In this document: one piece after another, positions 1-9,716 of the stretch
How positions within the stretch are numbered: position 1 is the stretch's first letter
How the letters are laid out: each line of letters opens with the position of its first letter
Assembly (NCBI GenBank): GCA_003427395.1
Contig: BFEA01000214.1
Span: 1,417,072 to 1,461,095, forward strand
From: Chara braunii
Lineage: Eukaryota > Streptophyta > Charophyceae > Charales > Characeae
Length of the DNA: 44,024 bases
Direction: 5' to 3'
Translations under genes and position numbers: made by a program
The notes under the pieces: generated by a model
What the model saw: the letters and a program-made list of their open reading frames with translations, nothing else
Told to the model about the DNA's origin: nothing
Databases searched by the model: none

Positions 1-431
1 CCCCCCCCACTCTATTTCCCGCATCGTTCTCTCCTGCGCTCTTTCCTCCTTCCCCCTTCTCATCCTCCCTTCTCGCAATTGTTTTCCCTCTCTCTCTCTC
101 CCGCTCTAATCGGTTGCGCGCCCATTTCCCTTTCTTGATCATCTGAATCTTGGGCCCGTCTTGCGCTACTTCCCGCGCCCTTTTTCCCTTCGCCTTCCGA
201 ACGTGACTCGGATGCCCGGTCGATCCTTCGATTACTCTCGCCCACCAATCAGACGCGTGGTACGATAGGATCTGCCTATTGTGCGACAAATCTGATTGGC
301 GAAGCTCAGAGTTCCGAAGGATCAACATGGCGTCCGTAGCCCGCTCCTCGCCAAGTCTTCTCCTCCTGCTTCTTTTCTTACACTTTGATTCTCCCCCCGC
401 CTTCTCTCTCCCTTGCCCCCCTTCTCGCCAC

Positions 432-438
432 TATAAAT
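432..438 (+). promoter_or_regulatory. TATA box of the 5' LTR
   Basis: TATAAAT sits in a CT-rich promoter-like context. It is conserved at 11661-11667 in the right LTR and, with the same following GCAA.CGCG pattern, at 30339-30345 in the diverged solo LTR. The transcription start, and so the start of R, would lie about 30 bases downstream. Confidence 0.7.
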
Positions 439-1407
439 TCCGCAAACGCGCCCGCAAATCTCTCTTACGTTCTCGACTCTCAAACCAGCTTCCGGGAAGC
501 AGTGGCTAGGCAGAGTGTTTGATGCGAGTCAGAAAGTCCTGTCGGGCTGACGATAGGCTGACCGATTGCGCGCTTGATCGCCACGACGGACTGTGGGATC
601 TGGGCGAACCACGTCGAGTTTACGTCGGCGGGGTGACGATCGCAGTGGTGGGAGTTAGCACGCGACGGCCGAGATCGTCGGTGCGGGTATGAGGATCGAT
701 GATTGGAGTTGAGTGGGTGGTTGGCCCGGGGCCATATTGGAATTCACGGCGAATGCGCCTTTGTTGTTGTGGATCTTTATCTCTGACGTGAGTGTACGGC
801 GGCAACGCCGAACTTCCTCTTTTCGGATCTTGTCATCTCCTATCTCGACATTCCTCCCTCGTCTCTCTCTCTCTCCTCTATCTTTGAATGACGATGTGTC
901 TTAATGCTTGTCCCGCTCATGAATGGGAATGAATTTGTGTGCTCTCCTGTGTGAAGGAACTTCTTCCGGAACTCTGCCATTAGTTTCATGGGTAATCCCC
1001 GGATGTCGAGGAATCGATCCTCTTGTCTTGTGAACGGTGGACGCGTGTGTACAATTCCCTCGGTTGATTTCCGACCTGTGCACCCTTGTCATTTTCGCAC
1101 CTTCCACAGTCAATGTATGTAGGGAGATGCTTGCCTTTTTGTGTTGATTAGACGCAGCACTCGGCGGGATTTTGTTCGAGAATGCAAGAATGTTTAGATC
1201 TGTAGTTCTGAATGCACTGCGCATGTCATCTGCGTTATGTTGCACGACATCTGCAACCGATCTACAGGACAACCTCGAGAAACAAGGCGCCTTGGGCCAA
1301 CGTCGCGGTGGCTTACTAAACCTGAGTGCGGGTCGGTCCCTCAGTTACGTGCATGATCCAGTTGATGAGTGTTTTCTCTCTCTCTCTCTCGTGTCGAAAA
1401 GAAATGA

Positions 1408-1695
1408 TTGGTGGTTATGCGGGTGTTTTTCCTTGATGACGTCTCGGAATTCTTGCAATTGATTGACATGTGGACCGACAAACGCCCTTCGATCGAGCGT
1501 CAGCCTCCCGTATCTCCCGTATCAACGCGACCTTTTCCTTACGACGAGGAAAGGACACGTGTATGCGAGTGGGACGTACGAGAAGCTGTCGCACAGATCG
1601 GCGAACGATATTACTTCCCTCCGGAAAATCGTTGTTCAGGGTTCGTAGAGGCTGGGTTTGTCATTATTGATGAACGACGTCGGGACTCAATATGA
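1408..1695 (+). pseudogene. LTR-encoded ORF, left copy, truncated
   Basis: This is the counterpart of the 149-residue ORF at 12637-13086 in the right LTR. Residues 1-88 align with few changes (Cys26 becomes Arg, Gly14 becomes Glu), including the CEWD motif at residues 53-56. A net 223-base deletion after about 1670 removes the FPPY, IPW and CxEC segments and ends the frame out of register. The function is unknown. The ORF begins about 970 bases downstream of the TATA box, so in the intact element it would lie in the transcribed leader. Confidence 0.55.
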
Positions 1696-2009
1696 AGACA
1701 AAACACGCGAAGCGTGCCAAAGCCTTTTCGCTCTAAACGAAGGGCCGTAGCACGGTGGGAAGTCCGACAATATTTTTTGGATTGAATTTGTATTTCTCTC
1801 TCCTTTCGCGTCGAACTCCCGCGCGCATTTTGCGACGCGCAAAAAAACGGTCGACTTACTTCATCGGAGCAACACGGGGGATTTCAGTTTCGTTTGTGCC
1901 CCCACACTCAATTTCCAAAAATCCTTGGCACACCCCATCTTGCTGTTTTTTTGGGCCCCTTTTCCGCACCTCTAGCACTCCGAACGAAAGATAACACAGG
2001 GCGTGAGGT

Positions 2010-2022
2010 TGGTATCGGAGCC
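2010..2022 (+). other. Primer binding site, tRNA-iMet type
   Basis: TGGTATCGGAGCC begins directly after the end of the LTR similarity. It differs at one position from the TGGTATCAGAGCC complement of plant initiator methionine tRNA used by many plant LTR retrotransposons. It fixes the 3' end of the 5' LTR at about 2008-2009 and the element's orientation. Confidence 0.88.
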
Positions 2023-2103
2023 GACACGTGTCGTTTCTGATGATAGTGAGTCGAACTGGCGAGAGGAAGAAAATACCCTCAACCAGCTCGTAGAGACCGC
2101 CCA

Positions 2104-3222
2104 GTGACCAGGTCTCGATCTGGTGCAGTTGCACCCGCCATGCCAATGGCATACGGTAACGTAGCGCCCCCTAGGGTGATTGTTAGCATTCCTGCCCCTT
2201 TCCCCTTCTTCCCTAACCATACCTACCCCGAGCCTTGGTTGGAAGTCATCGAAGCTCAAGGATATAGCGCGGGTGATCTTCCCGGCGTTCTTACCTTGCT
2301 GCTTCGCAATACGACGCATGTTTGAAAGTATTCCAATCTACCCACGTGCACACGTGGGTAGATTGGAATACTTTCAAACAAGCGTTCTTGGCCCGATTCG
2401 ATACGGTCAGTGAAGATGTCGCCTGGTACGTGCTCAAAACTCGGCCGCAAGGGCCAGGGGAATTGCTGCCCGATTTCGTGGATCGATTTCAAACCACGTT
2501 GGATAAATCTGGTCGAGATGAGAAATCCGCTCGAGATTTGTTCATCAATCATCTACGAAGTCCGACATTGAAAGGGAAGTTACAGAAAAAACTCCCTCCA
2601 AAAACACACCAGCTATCCGCTATCATCGCTAAAGCGTTGGAGTTAGACCTGGCTGATACAAAGAAATATATTAGCCAGGGAGACGAGGATATTACGGGTA
2701 CAATACAAGATGTAGCGGCTAAAAGGCGATCGTGGTTACGGGCGGTAGAACGGTTTTATCCCCGACCTTACCATGACCTTCCCGACGGGACCGCTTCTGA
2801 CATCCCATCGGTTCCTTCTTCCCTTCCCCCGATAAATCAACCGATAGCGGCAGTCATGCCAGTCAAGGGCATAATCTCTCATGACCCTCCCCCTCTAGCC
2901 ATAACAAACTTACATCTTGCACAAATGATCCATACGGCCACCACCAAGCAATCTGAATGGATGAGCAACCTAGTCCAAATGCAGGCAGCTCACATAGAGC
3001 GAATGAAACAGATAATGAGCAGGCTAATTAAGCCCAACCCGGCCCCTGCTCGACCTGCCCCTGCGTCATTTCCTCTCTTGCTTACCCCGCCTGCACCCGG
3101 GTACGCATCGCAGTTCCCTCACCCAGCTAATCCAGCAGGAAAGGTCGAATGTTTTAACTGCAAACAGCCCTGACGTTTCGCCCGGGACTGTCCGCAACCG
3201 AAACGTAATCAACCCCCATCAG
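2104..3222 (+). pseudogene. gag: gag (capsid and broken zinc knuckle)
   Basis: The N-terminal part reads in one frame (2104-2325) and the main body in another (2322-3173). The body has a retrotransposon capsid signature: WNTFKQAFLARFD near its start, then a helical region with LPDFVDRFQTTL and RDLFINHL. The C-terminal CX2C of a CCHC zinc knuckle (CFNC) is followed by an in-frame TGA at 3171-3173. Translation past it gives FARDCP, so the knuckle existed, but its expected His codon now reads Arg. The frame change coincides with a perfect 58-base palindrome at 2321-2378 whose right arm is coding. Past the TGA the frame runs directly into the protease ORF, so gag and protease were probably one polyprotein. 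Confidence 0.8.
2321..2378. repeat. Perfect palindrome, 28-bp arms, 2-bp loop
   Basis: Bases 2321-2348 are the exact reverse complement of 2351-2378, separated by CA at 2349-2350. The right arm encodes capsid residues (DWNTF in frame), so the left arm looks like an inverted copy of coding sequence. It replaces normal gag sequence and breaks the frame. Confidence 0.97.
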
Positions 3223-3224
3223 TC

Positions 3225-4478
3225 GTGGCCCCTGTAGCTCTGAACCAAGGACGAGTGGCCGCACTGATGGACACGGCCCAAGGAGGGGAACTTGTTGCAT
3301 ATGAGCAACCCTCCCCCTCGGCGGCAGTTGCTTCAACCTCGGGAGCTTCTTCTTCCTCCGACGCTGCTGACGTGGTCGATCCACTCGAGTACCTTCATCT
3401 CGCCGGCATGGTCGGAGTGATCCGATCGGCCCATGATGATCTTGAATGGGTCGATCGCGAATCCAATCCCGGTCCACAGTTTCGGACAGGAGAAATTGAT
3501 GTATTACGAGCGCTTAAGCAGCTGGATATCCGTGTTCCGATCCCGGTGGGGCATTTGCTCACCATCTCCGAAGCTGCAAACGATAAACTCCTGCAACATT
3601 GTCAGAAAAATGAGAAGCGCTTCACGTACCAGCGAGTACAGCGAATGTTGAAGAAAAAGGAAGGAGGCGAGGAGGTTGCACCACCTGAACCTGAAACAGG
3701 TGAACCCAAAGCAGCACGAGTAGTTGCGATTTCGTTGGCAGAGAAGGATCACTTCGTACAAGCTCGACCAGTGTTGTGGAAAAGCGTTGAGTATGATTGT
3801 GAAGTTTGGGGCAAATCGTTTAACGCCCTTATCGATACTGAGTCTTCAGCAGTGGCCATATCTTTAGACACAGTAAGAAAGACAGGACGACTCAGATCCA
3901 TTCTTCCTCAATCTGGCAAAGACAATTATGTCTCTGCCGACGAGAAAGTAATGAACATAGTAGGTATTATTGAGAATGTGGTTGTGAAGGTCGGACGAGG
4001 TCACGTCCTTGTTAATGCACTAGTGATAGATGTGCGCTCCTATTCTGTGTTGTTAGGATTACCTTGGGCGATGGCGGTAGGTGCTCGTCTGCATTTCGAC
4101 TCCAAACAACTGGTGTTCACGCAAACTGGGGGAAAGCCTCAGACTGTCCCTTTGCGGATTTCCACCCGGACGATAAAACGAACTCTTAACTCTGTCCAAA
4201 TAGGGATGATTCAAGGCCTCGATCCTGAGGAACCTTCTTCCTCGGACATCAGTAGCGGAATCGGAGACAGGTGTACAAAGAAGAAATGCCTAGTAAGGAT
4301 GAATGGAAGCATCTGGTCGAACTTTTCGAGCACGAAATCCCCGAAGAGTTTCGAGTGTGCCCCAGAACCGCCCGAAGCTTCCACGTGGATTCGGAAGACA
4401 TCGCGCTCGCGCCTCTGGAAACCCGGATCAGTCCTTCAACCCTCCTCGGGGAACCCATCCTGCAAGTATCAAACCTAG
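3225..4478 (+). pseudogene. Retroviral-type aspartic protease region, active site altered
   Basis: The frame is the one used by gag, separated from it only by the TGA at 3171-3173. Residues of about 200-300 resemble a pepsin-like retropepsin: a strand ending ALIDTESS (active-site Asp at 3835-3837) and a C-terminal SVLLGLPWAM segment matching the usual hydrophobic LLG-PW motif. The family motif is D-T/S-G; here the Gly codon reads GAG (Glu, 3841-3843), which should abolish activity. The true reading frame appears to leave this ORF near 4260 and continue in the next frame (SKDEWKHLVELFEHEIPEEF, 4280-4340), so the last 70 or so residues are probably out of frame. Confidence 0.72.
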
Positions 4479-4748
4479 CAGATGATTTGGAACCCCCCTC
4501 GCACCTTGTACGAGGGAGCGCTTTCCTTACGAGCACGCTACCAACAGACTGAACAATATGTGGATGTTTCTGTTTTCCCACCAAGATCTTTACTAACAAT
4601 GGGAGAGACCATCGCTTTGGGTAAACAAGAGGCCGAAGCGCCAGTAGGAGATGTGCCCGATATAATGCAGGAGATGACGGATTTAACCGGGCTACTGTGG
4701 AAAAAACTATGGCCGGTTCGGAGACTGATGCCGAAGCGACCCTGCTGA
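4271..4748 (+). pseudogene. Protease-RT linker, two frame fragments
   Basis: Two overlapping pieces look coding: 4271-4552 in one frame (acidic, with EHEIPEEFRVCPRTARSF) and 4482-4748 in another (RARYQQTEQYVDVSVFPPRS and a following DIMQEMTDLTGLLWKKL). They fill the space between protease and RT where Ty3 polyproteins carry poorly conserved linker sequence. At least two indels are needed to join them with the neighbouring domains. No domain is recognised. Confidence 0.45.
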
Positions 4749-4759
4749 GTCGCAGATGA

Positions 4760-6420
4760 TTGCGACTGTCTTCTCTGTTCGCACCAGTAGTTCCGTTTTC
4801 TCCAGTGCCCCCCACGATCGTCGGGCGGCCGACTGACTCGGTCGACATACCCCTTCAGATTCCTAGACAACCGACAATCACCCTACCGAACCACGTCCCC
4901 ACGGAACTCCGAAGGTCATTAATCAGTGTTTTGAATGCCTACGTAGAGGTATTGAGTGTGCACGATAATGATATTGGCCTAACTAACGTGATTGAACATG
5001 TCATTCTCACGGGGGATCATCCACCCATTAACTGCGTTCCTTATAGGTACTCACCAGCTCAAAGAGCGGCCACTTTTCAGCAGATCAAAGAGTTCGAAGC
5101 TAATGGATGGATCGAACCCGCTATAGGACCATGGTCTTTTCCCGTAGTAATTGTGCCAAAAAAGGCCGGAGGGATTCGCATCTGCATCGATTATCGAAAG
5201 TTGAATGATATCACAATCAAAGATGTGTACCCCCTCTCCCGGATTGACGAGTTGTTGGATGCGATTGGGAGTGCTCGATTTTCAGCAAGTTTGATGTTCG
5301 CCATGGGTTCCATCATTTTCTTGTTCGAGAAGAAGATCCCCCGAAGACTGCGTTCGTACTCTTCGAAGGTACGTGGCAGTGGATTCGATGTCCGATGGGC
5401 ATTTGCAATGCTCCCGCAACTTTCCAGCGAGCCATAAACATGGCCTTTCATAACTTTGTGCGGAAGACTCGTCTGGCGCAGAGTGTCATAAATGTCATTA
5501 ACTACTGCGTGATTGTGTACGTGGATGACATTTTGGTGTACTCGAGTTCCTACGAAGGGCACGTGCAACACATAGAATGGGCGTTGCATGTGCTACGAGA
5601 TGCTGGCTTCAAGGTGGCGTTTGAGAAGTGCCAGTTTTTCCTTACCACCATTTCCTTCCTGGGACACGTGGTAACAGACCAGGGACTTAGACCGGAGCCG
5701 CAGAAGGTGGCAGCTGTCAGAGATGCGTCGGTGCCTATGACTATTACGCAGGTTCGCGCCTTTCTGGGTCTGGCCTTGTACTACCGAAGGTTTGTCAAGG
5801 GCTTCGCGGCGATTGCGGGACCCCTCACGAATCTACTGCGAAAGGACCAGCCGTTGATCTGGACGTCGGAGTGTGATCAAGCGTTTTCGGAACTCAAGGC
5901 CGCCCTCATTTCGGCCCCAGTTCTTATAAGGCCGGATCCCGAAAAGTCTTTTGTCCTCATTACTGACTGGCAGCTAGAGGCAATTTCGGCGATCTTGGCC
6001 CAGGTGGCACCAAGCGGACTTGAGAACGTGGTGGAGTATGTGTCCAAATCGGTGCCCGCCTGCAAGCGTAACTACGCCGCTCCAACAGGAGAATGCTACG
6101 CGGCTCTCTGGGGAATCAGTCACTTTCGAGCTTACTTGTACGGGCGGAAGTTCATATTGGTAACCGATCATGAGCCTCTGCTAGCCCTGAAGAAATCTAA
6201 GGATTACTCGGGCATGATCGGGCGATGGGCAACGGTGTTGCAGAGCATGCACTTTGACATTCGTCACCGGAAACACGAAAGGCACGGGAATGCGGACGGA
6301 TTGACACGACTACATCGACCTGAGAAGGTTCCAAAGAATGAGGAGGTGACTCCGTGGAACGAACCGAAGAAGGAGAACGGACCTCGGTACGACCAAGTGG
6401 AAATCCTGTCAAAGGAGTAA
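4760..6420 (+). pseudogene. pol: Reverse transcriptase - RNase H (pol part 1), frameshifted
   Basis: The first fragment (4760-5437) has the Ty3 RT start: WSFPVVIVPKK, then RICIDYRKLNDITIKDVYPLSRIDELLD. A one-base insertion in the T run near 5279-5282, just before the motif A aspartate, shifts the frame; the correct frame resumes and is labelled from 5395 (MGICNAPATFQRAIN). The catalytic YVDD box is at 5518-5529. RNase H follows, with TDWQ, an acidic GECYA, TDHEPL and the terminal NADGLTRL, so its four acidic residues appear present. The frame ends at TAA 6418-6420. Integrase is not in this frame; it begins in an overlapping frame open from 6354. Confidence 0.92.
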
Positions 6421-6488
6421 GTGACACGGGGTCCATTTTTTGTTTTGCCCCCTCTGCAATTCAGTCCCATCTCTCCCTCTCTGCCATC

Positions 6489-8219
6489 ATGACTACCCTA
6501 CCCGTCTCTGCGACCCCCTCTTCTCCTACTAATTTTGCCCCTCTCACCTCCTCCGCTTTCTTTGCCACCCTCCCCGAAAAATTCTGCTATTTTTGTACAT
6601 GTATTGCACGGGTTTATGGGGTTGACTGTCATCCTTTCGAAACCGGGTTTGTCGATTGGGTAGAATGTGCCACGTGTGTCAATCGTGCGCACAGGGCTTG
6701 CGTTCGCTATCGGACGAGTAGCAAGGAGTGGAGGTGCCCCCTATGTAGAACCGCCAAACTTCCCACAGAGGTTCGATTCAAGGCCGCCCGAACGGACGGA
6801 CCTGAATATGACGAGAAATACCGTCGAGCTGAGGTTTGGACGGATAAAATTTTATTAGCCAAATTAGCGGGATTATCATTGGGTCACGTCACCAAACACG
6901 ACAGACGTAGGGCTACCTAGAGATCTCGGGACTATCGATGGATCAACGATCATTTGGAGAAGCGTAAAACTGACGGATCGGGCTCGTGGTTGACGGTTCC
7001 TCATCCATTTCAGAGATATGATTGGACCCAATCTGCTCACGAAGAGCAGGCCGCTCATTTCGCAATACGTGTCACGGAGGCAACTATAGACCAGAACCAT
7101 CGGTTCTGGTCCAATATACGAGATGATGTTAGATACGTTGTTGCCAACTGTCTGGTCTGTGCCGCTGATCGCACCCCAATACGGGGACCGAACACAATAG
7201 TACCAACGGAAGTAGAATGCCCCTTCTAGCAAGTCGGTATGGACACGACAGATATTGACGTGCCACCTGGCCCAAATCGTTGTGAATATTCTATCCTTTT
7301 AGTATTAATAGATCATTTTTCCAAGTACATTGAGGTCTACCCCTGCAAGACCCGCAAGGCCGCAGAAATAGCCACGTACATCGATCGGTTCCTCTATACC
7401 CATCTAGATACGAAAGAAATTCTGACCGACAATGGGTCCGAATTCAAAGGCAAAGTATAGGAATTGCTCGTGCGAAGGGGCATCACGCTCCGACATACGG
7501 CACCCCACGTGTCTCAGTCGAACGGGTTGGTCGAAAATGCCAACCGTATGATTAAAAACGCCCTTCGCAGGAATTTAGCGGCACATGACACGCGTCCGTG
7601 GCCCGAGATCGTATATCAGATCGTCGAAATTCACCGGGCCATCCCTCATGAGTCCACGGGGTTCACCCCCTTTCAGCTTCGCACTAATAGCCTCCCCTGT
7701 GTCAACTACTGGGACAACTCGCAAAGTGCCGAAGCAGGGGGTAGAGACACGCGTGCCGCCCTCAAGCCCAAAGCCAAAAGGTATACCGATTTAATGGAAC
7801 GGGTTGTCCCGAAGCTAGCCCAAAAAAGACAGAGGATGACCGATCTGGCCCACGGTCGGCAGGTCCGTAGCTATGAGGCTCGAAATGGAAATGCTGGGCC
7901 CCAGCATCAATATAAATTAGGGGGCCTAGTGCAGGTACGTAAATTTGCACGCGATCGGAAACTCGCTCCCAAGTTTTCTGGCTGTTTTCGCGTTGCCGAG
8001 CTCGGACCTAACGACGCCAACAAGGTGCGCATCGCGCCCGAGGCTAGTACCAGCCATAGCTCTGTCCCCATCGTCCGACATACCTCCTACCTCCGACCTC
8101 TCCCTCCCTCTGATCTTCCCCCTTCTTCCTCCTCCGAAGGCGAGGAGAACGACGACGATCTAACTCTCTCTCTGCTCTCTCCCTCCTGCCCTTCGTCTTC
8201 CTCCCCGTCCTCGCCATGA
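6489..8219 (+). pseudogene. PHD finger - integrase (pol part 2), three TAG stops
   Basis: A single frame from ATG 6489 (open back to 6354, overlapping RNase H) is interrupted only by TAG at 6918-6920, 7227-7229 and 7458-7460. Residues 33-86 form a C4HC3 PHD-type finger: Cys33, Cys36, Cys60, Cys63, His68, Cys71, Cys83, Cys86, with Trp57 before the second pair and Trp81 before the last. Next come the integrase HHCC zinc domain (AHEEQAAHF and CLVC) and the catalytic core: Asp in VGMDTTDI, Asp in LTDNGSEF, Glu in SQSNGLVEN. The C-terminal region has a GPY/F-like segment (LAPKFSGCFRV) and a Ser/acid-rich tail. The DDE triad is intact. The stop overlaps the start of the next ORF as ATGA. A PHD finger here is unusual; chromoviruses instead carry a C-terminal chromodomain. 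Confidence 0.85.
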
Positions 8220-8698
8220 GCTTCATCACGGAGCGGGCTCTCGATGATCAACTGTTGCAGCCACGTGGCCACATCTCCGAAATTCGACAAGTTCGTCATC
8301 CACGGCTTAGTACGGATCTTCGGCGTCTGGCGCAGTTCTTCTGCGACGTGGGTGTGTGTGCACCCGCCGCGTTTTGATTCGAAGGGAGTCCGCAGGCAAT
8401 AGTATTGGCGGAGGTGGTAGCGGTACATCGACGAGCGGCTCCCGGAACGAGCCACATCACCACGGTCGCAGCTTTCAGCGGCGACATCAGTTCGGTCAAT
8501 CCACTGTGGCATACCGCGATCTTGACCTCGCTACGAGAGTGGATGGAGCAGGTGTCCAACGTGTGGCAGCACGGTCTTGCCCGACCAGGGCACAATCTCA
8601 TCCCGACATTTGCACCTGATCTTGACGGGGTCCGTCTCTCTCCGCGCGAGCTAGCGGTTGCGATCCCCACCCTCGTTGCTTTCCCACGCCCCCGATGA
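8216..8698 (+). pseudogene. Accessory ORF A after integrase, one in-frame TGA
   Basis: The ATG at 8216 overlaps the integrase stop (ATGA, 8216-8219). The frame runs 160 codons to TGA 8696-8698 with one interruption, TGA at 8375-8377. The predicted protein has RGHISEIRQVRHPRL and RRLAQFFCDVGVCAP before the stop, and HTAILTSLREWMEQVSNVWQ after it. It has no membrane segment and no family I recognise. Its position, between integrase and the 3' LTR, is where env-like or other additional ORFs occur in some plant Ty3 elements, but nothing env-like is seen. Confidence 0.5.
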
Positions 8699-9219
8699 AC
8701 CGCGCCGCCCCGCTCGCTCCTCTCTCCATCTTCGGTCTCCCCTCTCTTTTCCCTACCTTCTGGCAGTCCGATCTTCATCCTCATCTTTCCCTCTCGATCG
8801 AACCCCTTTCCGTCCCGCTTCTTAATCCCGGGCATTGGCAACTTTGGCGCGTGACCTTTGTCGAACTGTCCATGTGTTTGGCTCGAGTGCAGGTGACGTG
8901 GACGCGGACCAACGAGCATCCCGTGTGTCTCGAAAATCTGGAATTGCTGATCATACAAGCTTGGAGGACTAACGTGGAGGGTGATCTCCTCGGTTTTCTC
9001 TTCGGATCGATGCGGCCGGGACATCGCCAACTAATCGCTCAAGAACTCATCGCGCCGATCGTGCAACTGGCGGACGATCTCTCTCCTGACATCGTTTCGC
9101 AAAGCGACGACAGCCCCGCTCCGCACGTACGCGAACGTTGGATCCGTATCTCCAGTGGAGTGCATGCTTGGAAGAGCCTGGGGACGAAGACTCTTTACCG
9201 TCGCAGCAAAAGTATCTGA
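8695..9219 (+). CDS. Accessory ORF B, unknown
   Basis: The ATG at 8695 overlaps the stop of ORF A as ATGA (8695-8698), the second such junction in 480 bases. It encodes 174 residues with no internal stop. The N-terminus is rich in Leu, Ser and Pro; the middle looks globular (HWQLWRVTFVELSMCLARVQ, NLELLIIQAWRTNVEGDLLG). No transmembrane helix or known motif is seen. After about residue 148 a neighbouring frame (ORF C) looks more convincing, so the last 25 residues may be out of frame because of an indel near 9110-9140. Confidence 0.45.
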   Translation: MNRAAPLAPLSIFGLPSLFPTFWQSDLHPHLSLSIEPLSVPLLNPGHWQLWRVTFVELSMCLARVQVTWTRTNEHPVCLENLELLIIQAWRTNVEGDLLGFLFGSMRPGHRQLIAQELIAPIVQLADDLSPDIVSQSDDSPAPHVRERWIRISSGVHAWKSLGTKTLYRRSKSI

Positions 9220-9716
9220 AGCCATACGGCATCATCGATCACGCTTTCTATCCGAAGGCAGAGGAGGTGGTGATAGAAGGGGAGGAAAGTGGCGACGACG
9301 AGGAAACATCGAAAGAGGGAAGCTATAGCGAGTATAGCGAGGGCGAGCAGAGCGAAGAAGAAGAAGAGGAAGAAGAAACCAGGTCTGAGTGGGAAGCCTT
9401 GGCGGAGGAAGCGACGTGTACTGGCACGGAGGCGGAAGATCTTGAGGCAGCGCGCAAGCGGGAAGAAATTGCCACCCGGAATCGCCAGCTGGAGTTCGCC
9501 AGCGGAGCAAGCCTGCGCATCGGTGACGATCCAACCAGGGATCCGGAGCCACCGAAACCCGAAGATGGCGACCCAGCAGCCGCCACCCCAAGCACCTCAC
9601 GGCGGAGACGGAGTCGATCCTCCTCCCCCTCCAGCCCCACCCGTCCCCCAGTTCGTCCACGTACCGATGCGAGGGATAGGCCTTCGTCCCCGTTCATTAT
9701 CCCGTCGTCCCCTTGA
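9138..9716 (+). CDS. Accessory ORF C, acidic then Pro/Ser/Arg-rich, unknown
   Basis: The start is uncertain: the first codon of this open stretch is TTG, and the frame is open further upstream, so this may simply be the shifted continuation of ORF B. The product begins LDPYLQWSACLEEPGDEDS, then has a strongly acidic stretch (including a long Glu run), a helical KR/E-rich segment (AEDLEAARKREEIATRNRQ) and a Pro/Ser/Arg tail. Composition suggests a disordered protein. It ends at TGA 9714-9716. No family is recognised. Confidence 0.4.
   Translation: MDPYLQWSACLEEPGDEDSLPSQQKYLKPYGIIDHAFYPKAEEVVIEGEESGDDEETSKEGSYSEYSEGEQSEEEEEEEETRSEWEALAEEATCTGTEAEDLEAARKREEIATRNRQLEFASGASLRIGDDPTRDPEPPKPEDGDPAAATPSTSRRRRSRSSSPSSPTRPPVRPRTDARDRPSSPFIIPSSP

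Larger units (their letters stand above)
1..2009 (+). repeat. 5' LTR (left end outside window)
   Basis: Position 1 corresponds to 11230 in the right-hand LTR, and similarity continues to the bases just before the primer binding site. The right-hand copy shows at least 273 further bases upstream that are not in this window. Relative to the right copy this LTR lacks a net 223 bases after about 1670, which removes the end of its internal ORF. It contains a TATA box at 432-438 and short CT microsatellites. Confidence 0.9.

Noticed and set aside
6417-6464. Possible 48-nt intron between RNase H and the PHD-integrase frame (GTAAGT donor, pyrimidine tract, CAG acceptor)
   Set aside because: Its length is a multiple of three, so removal keeps the RNase H frame, which then hits TGA at 6490 and does not join the PHD frame. 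Reinitiation or frameshifting explains the junction better.
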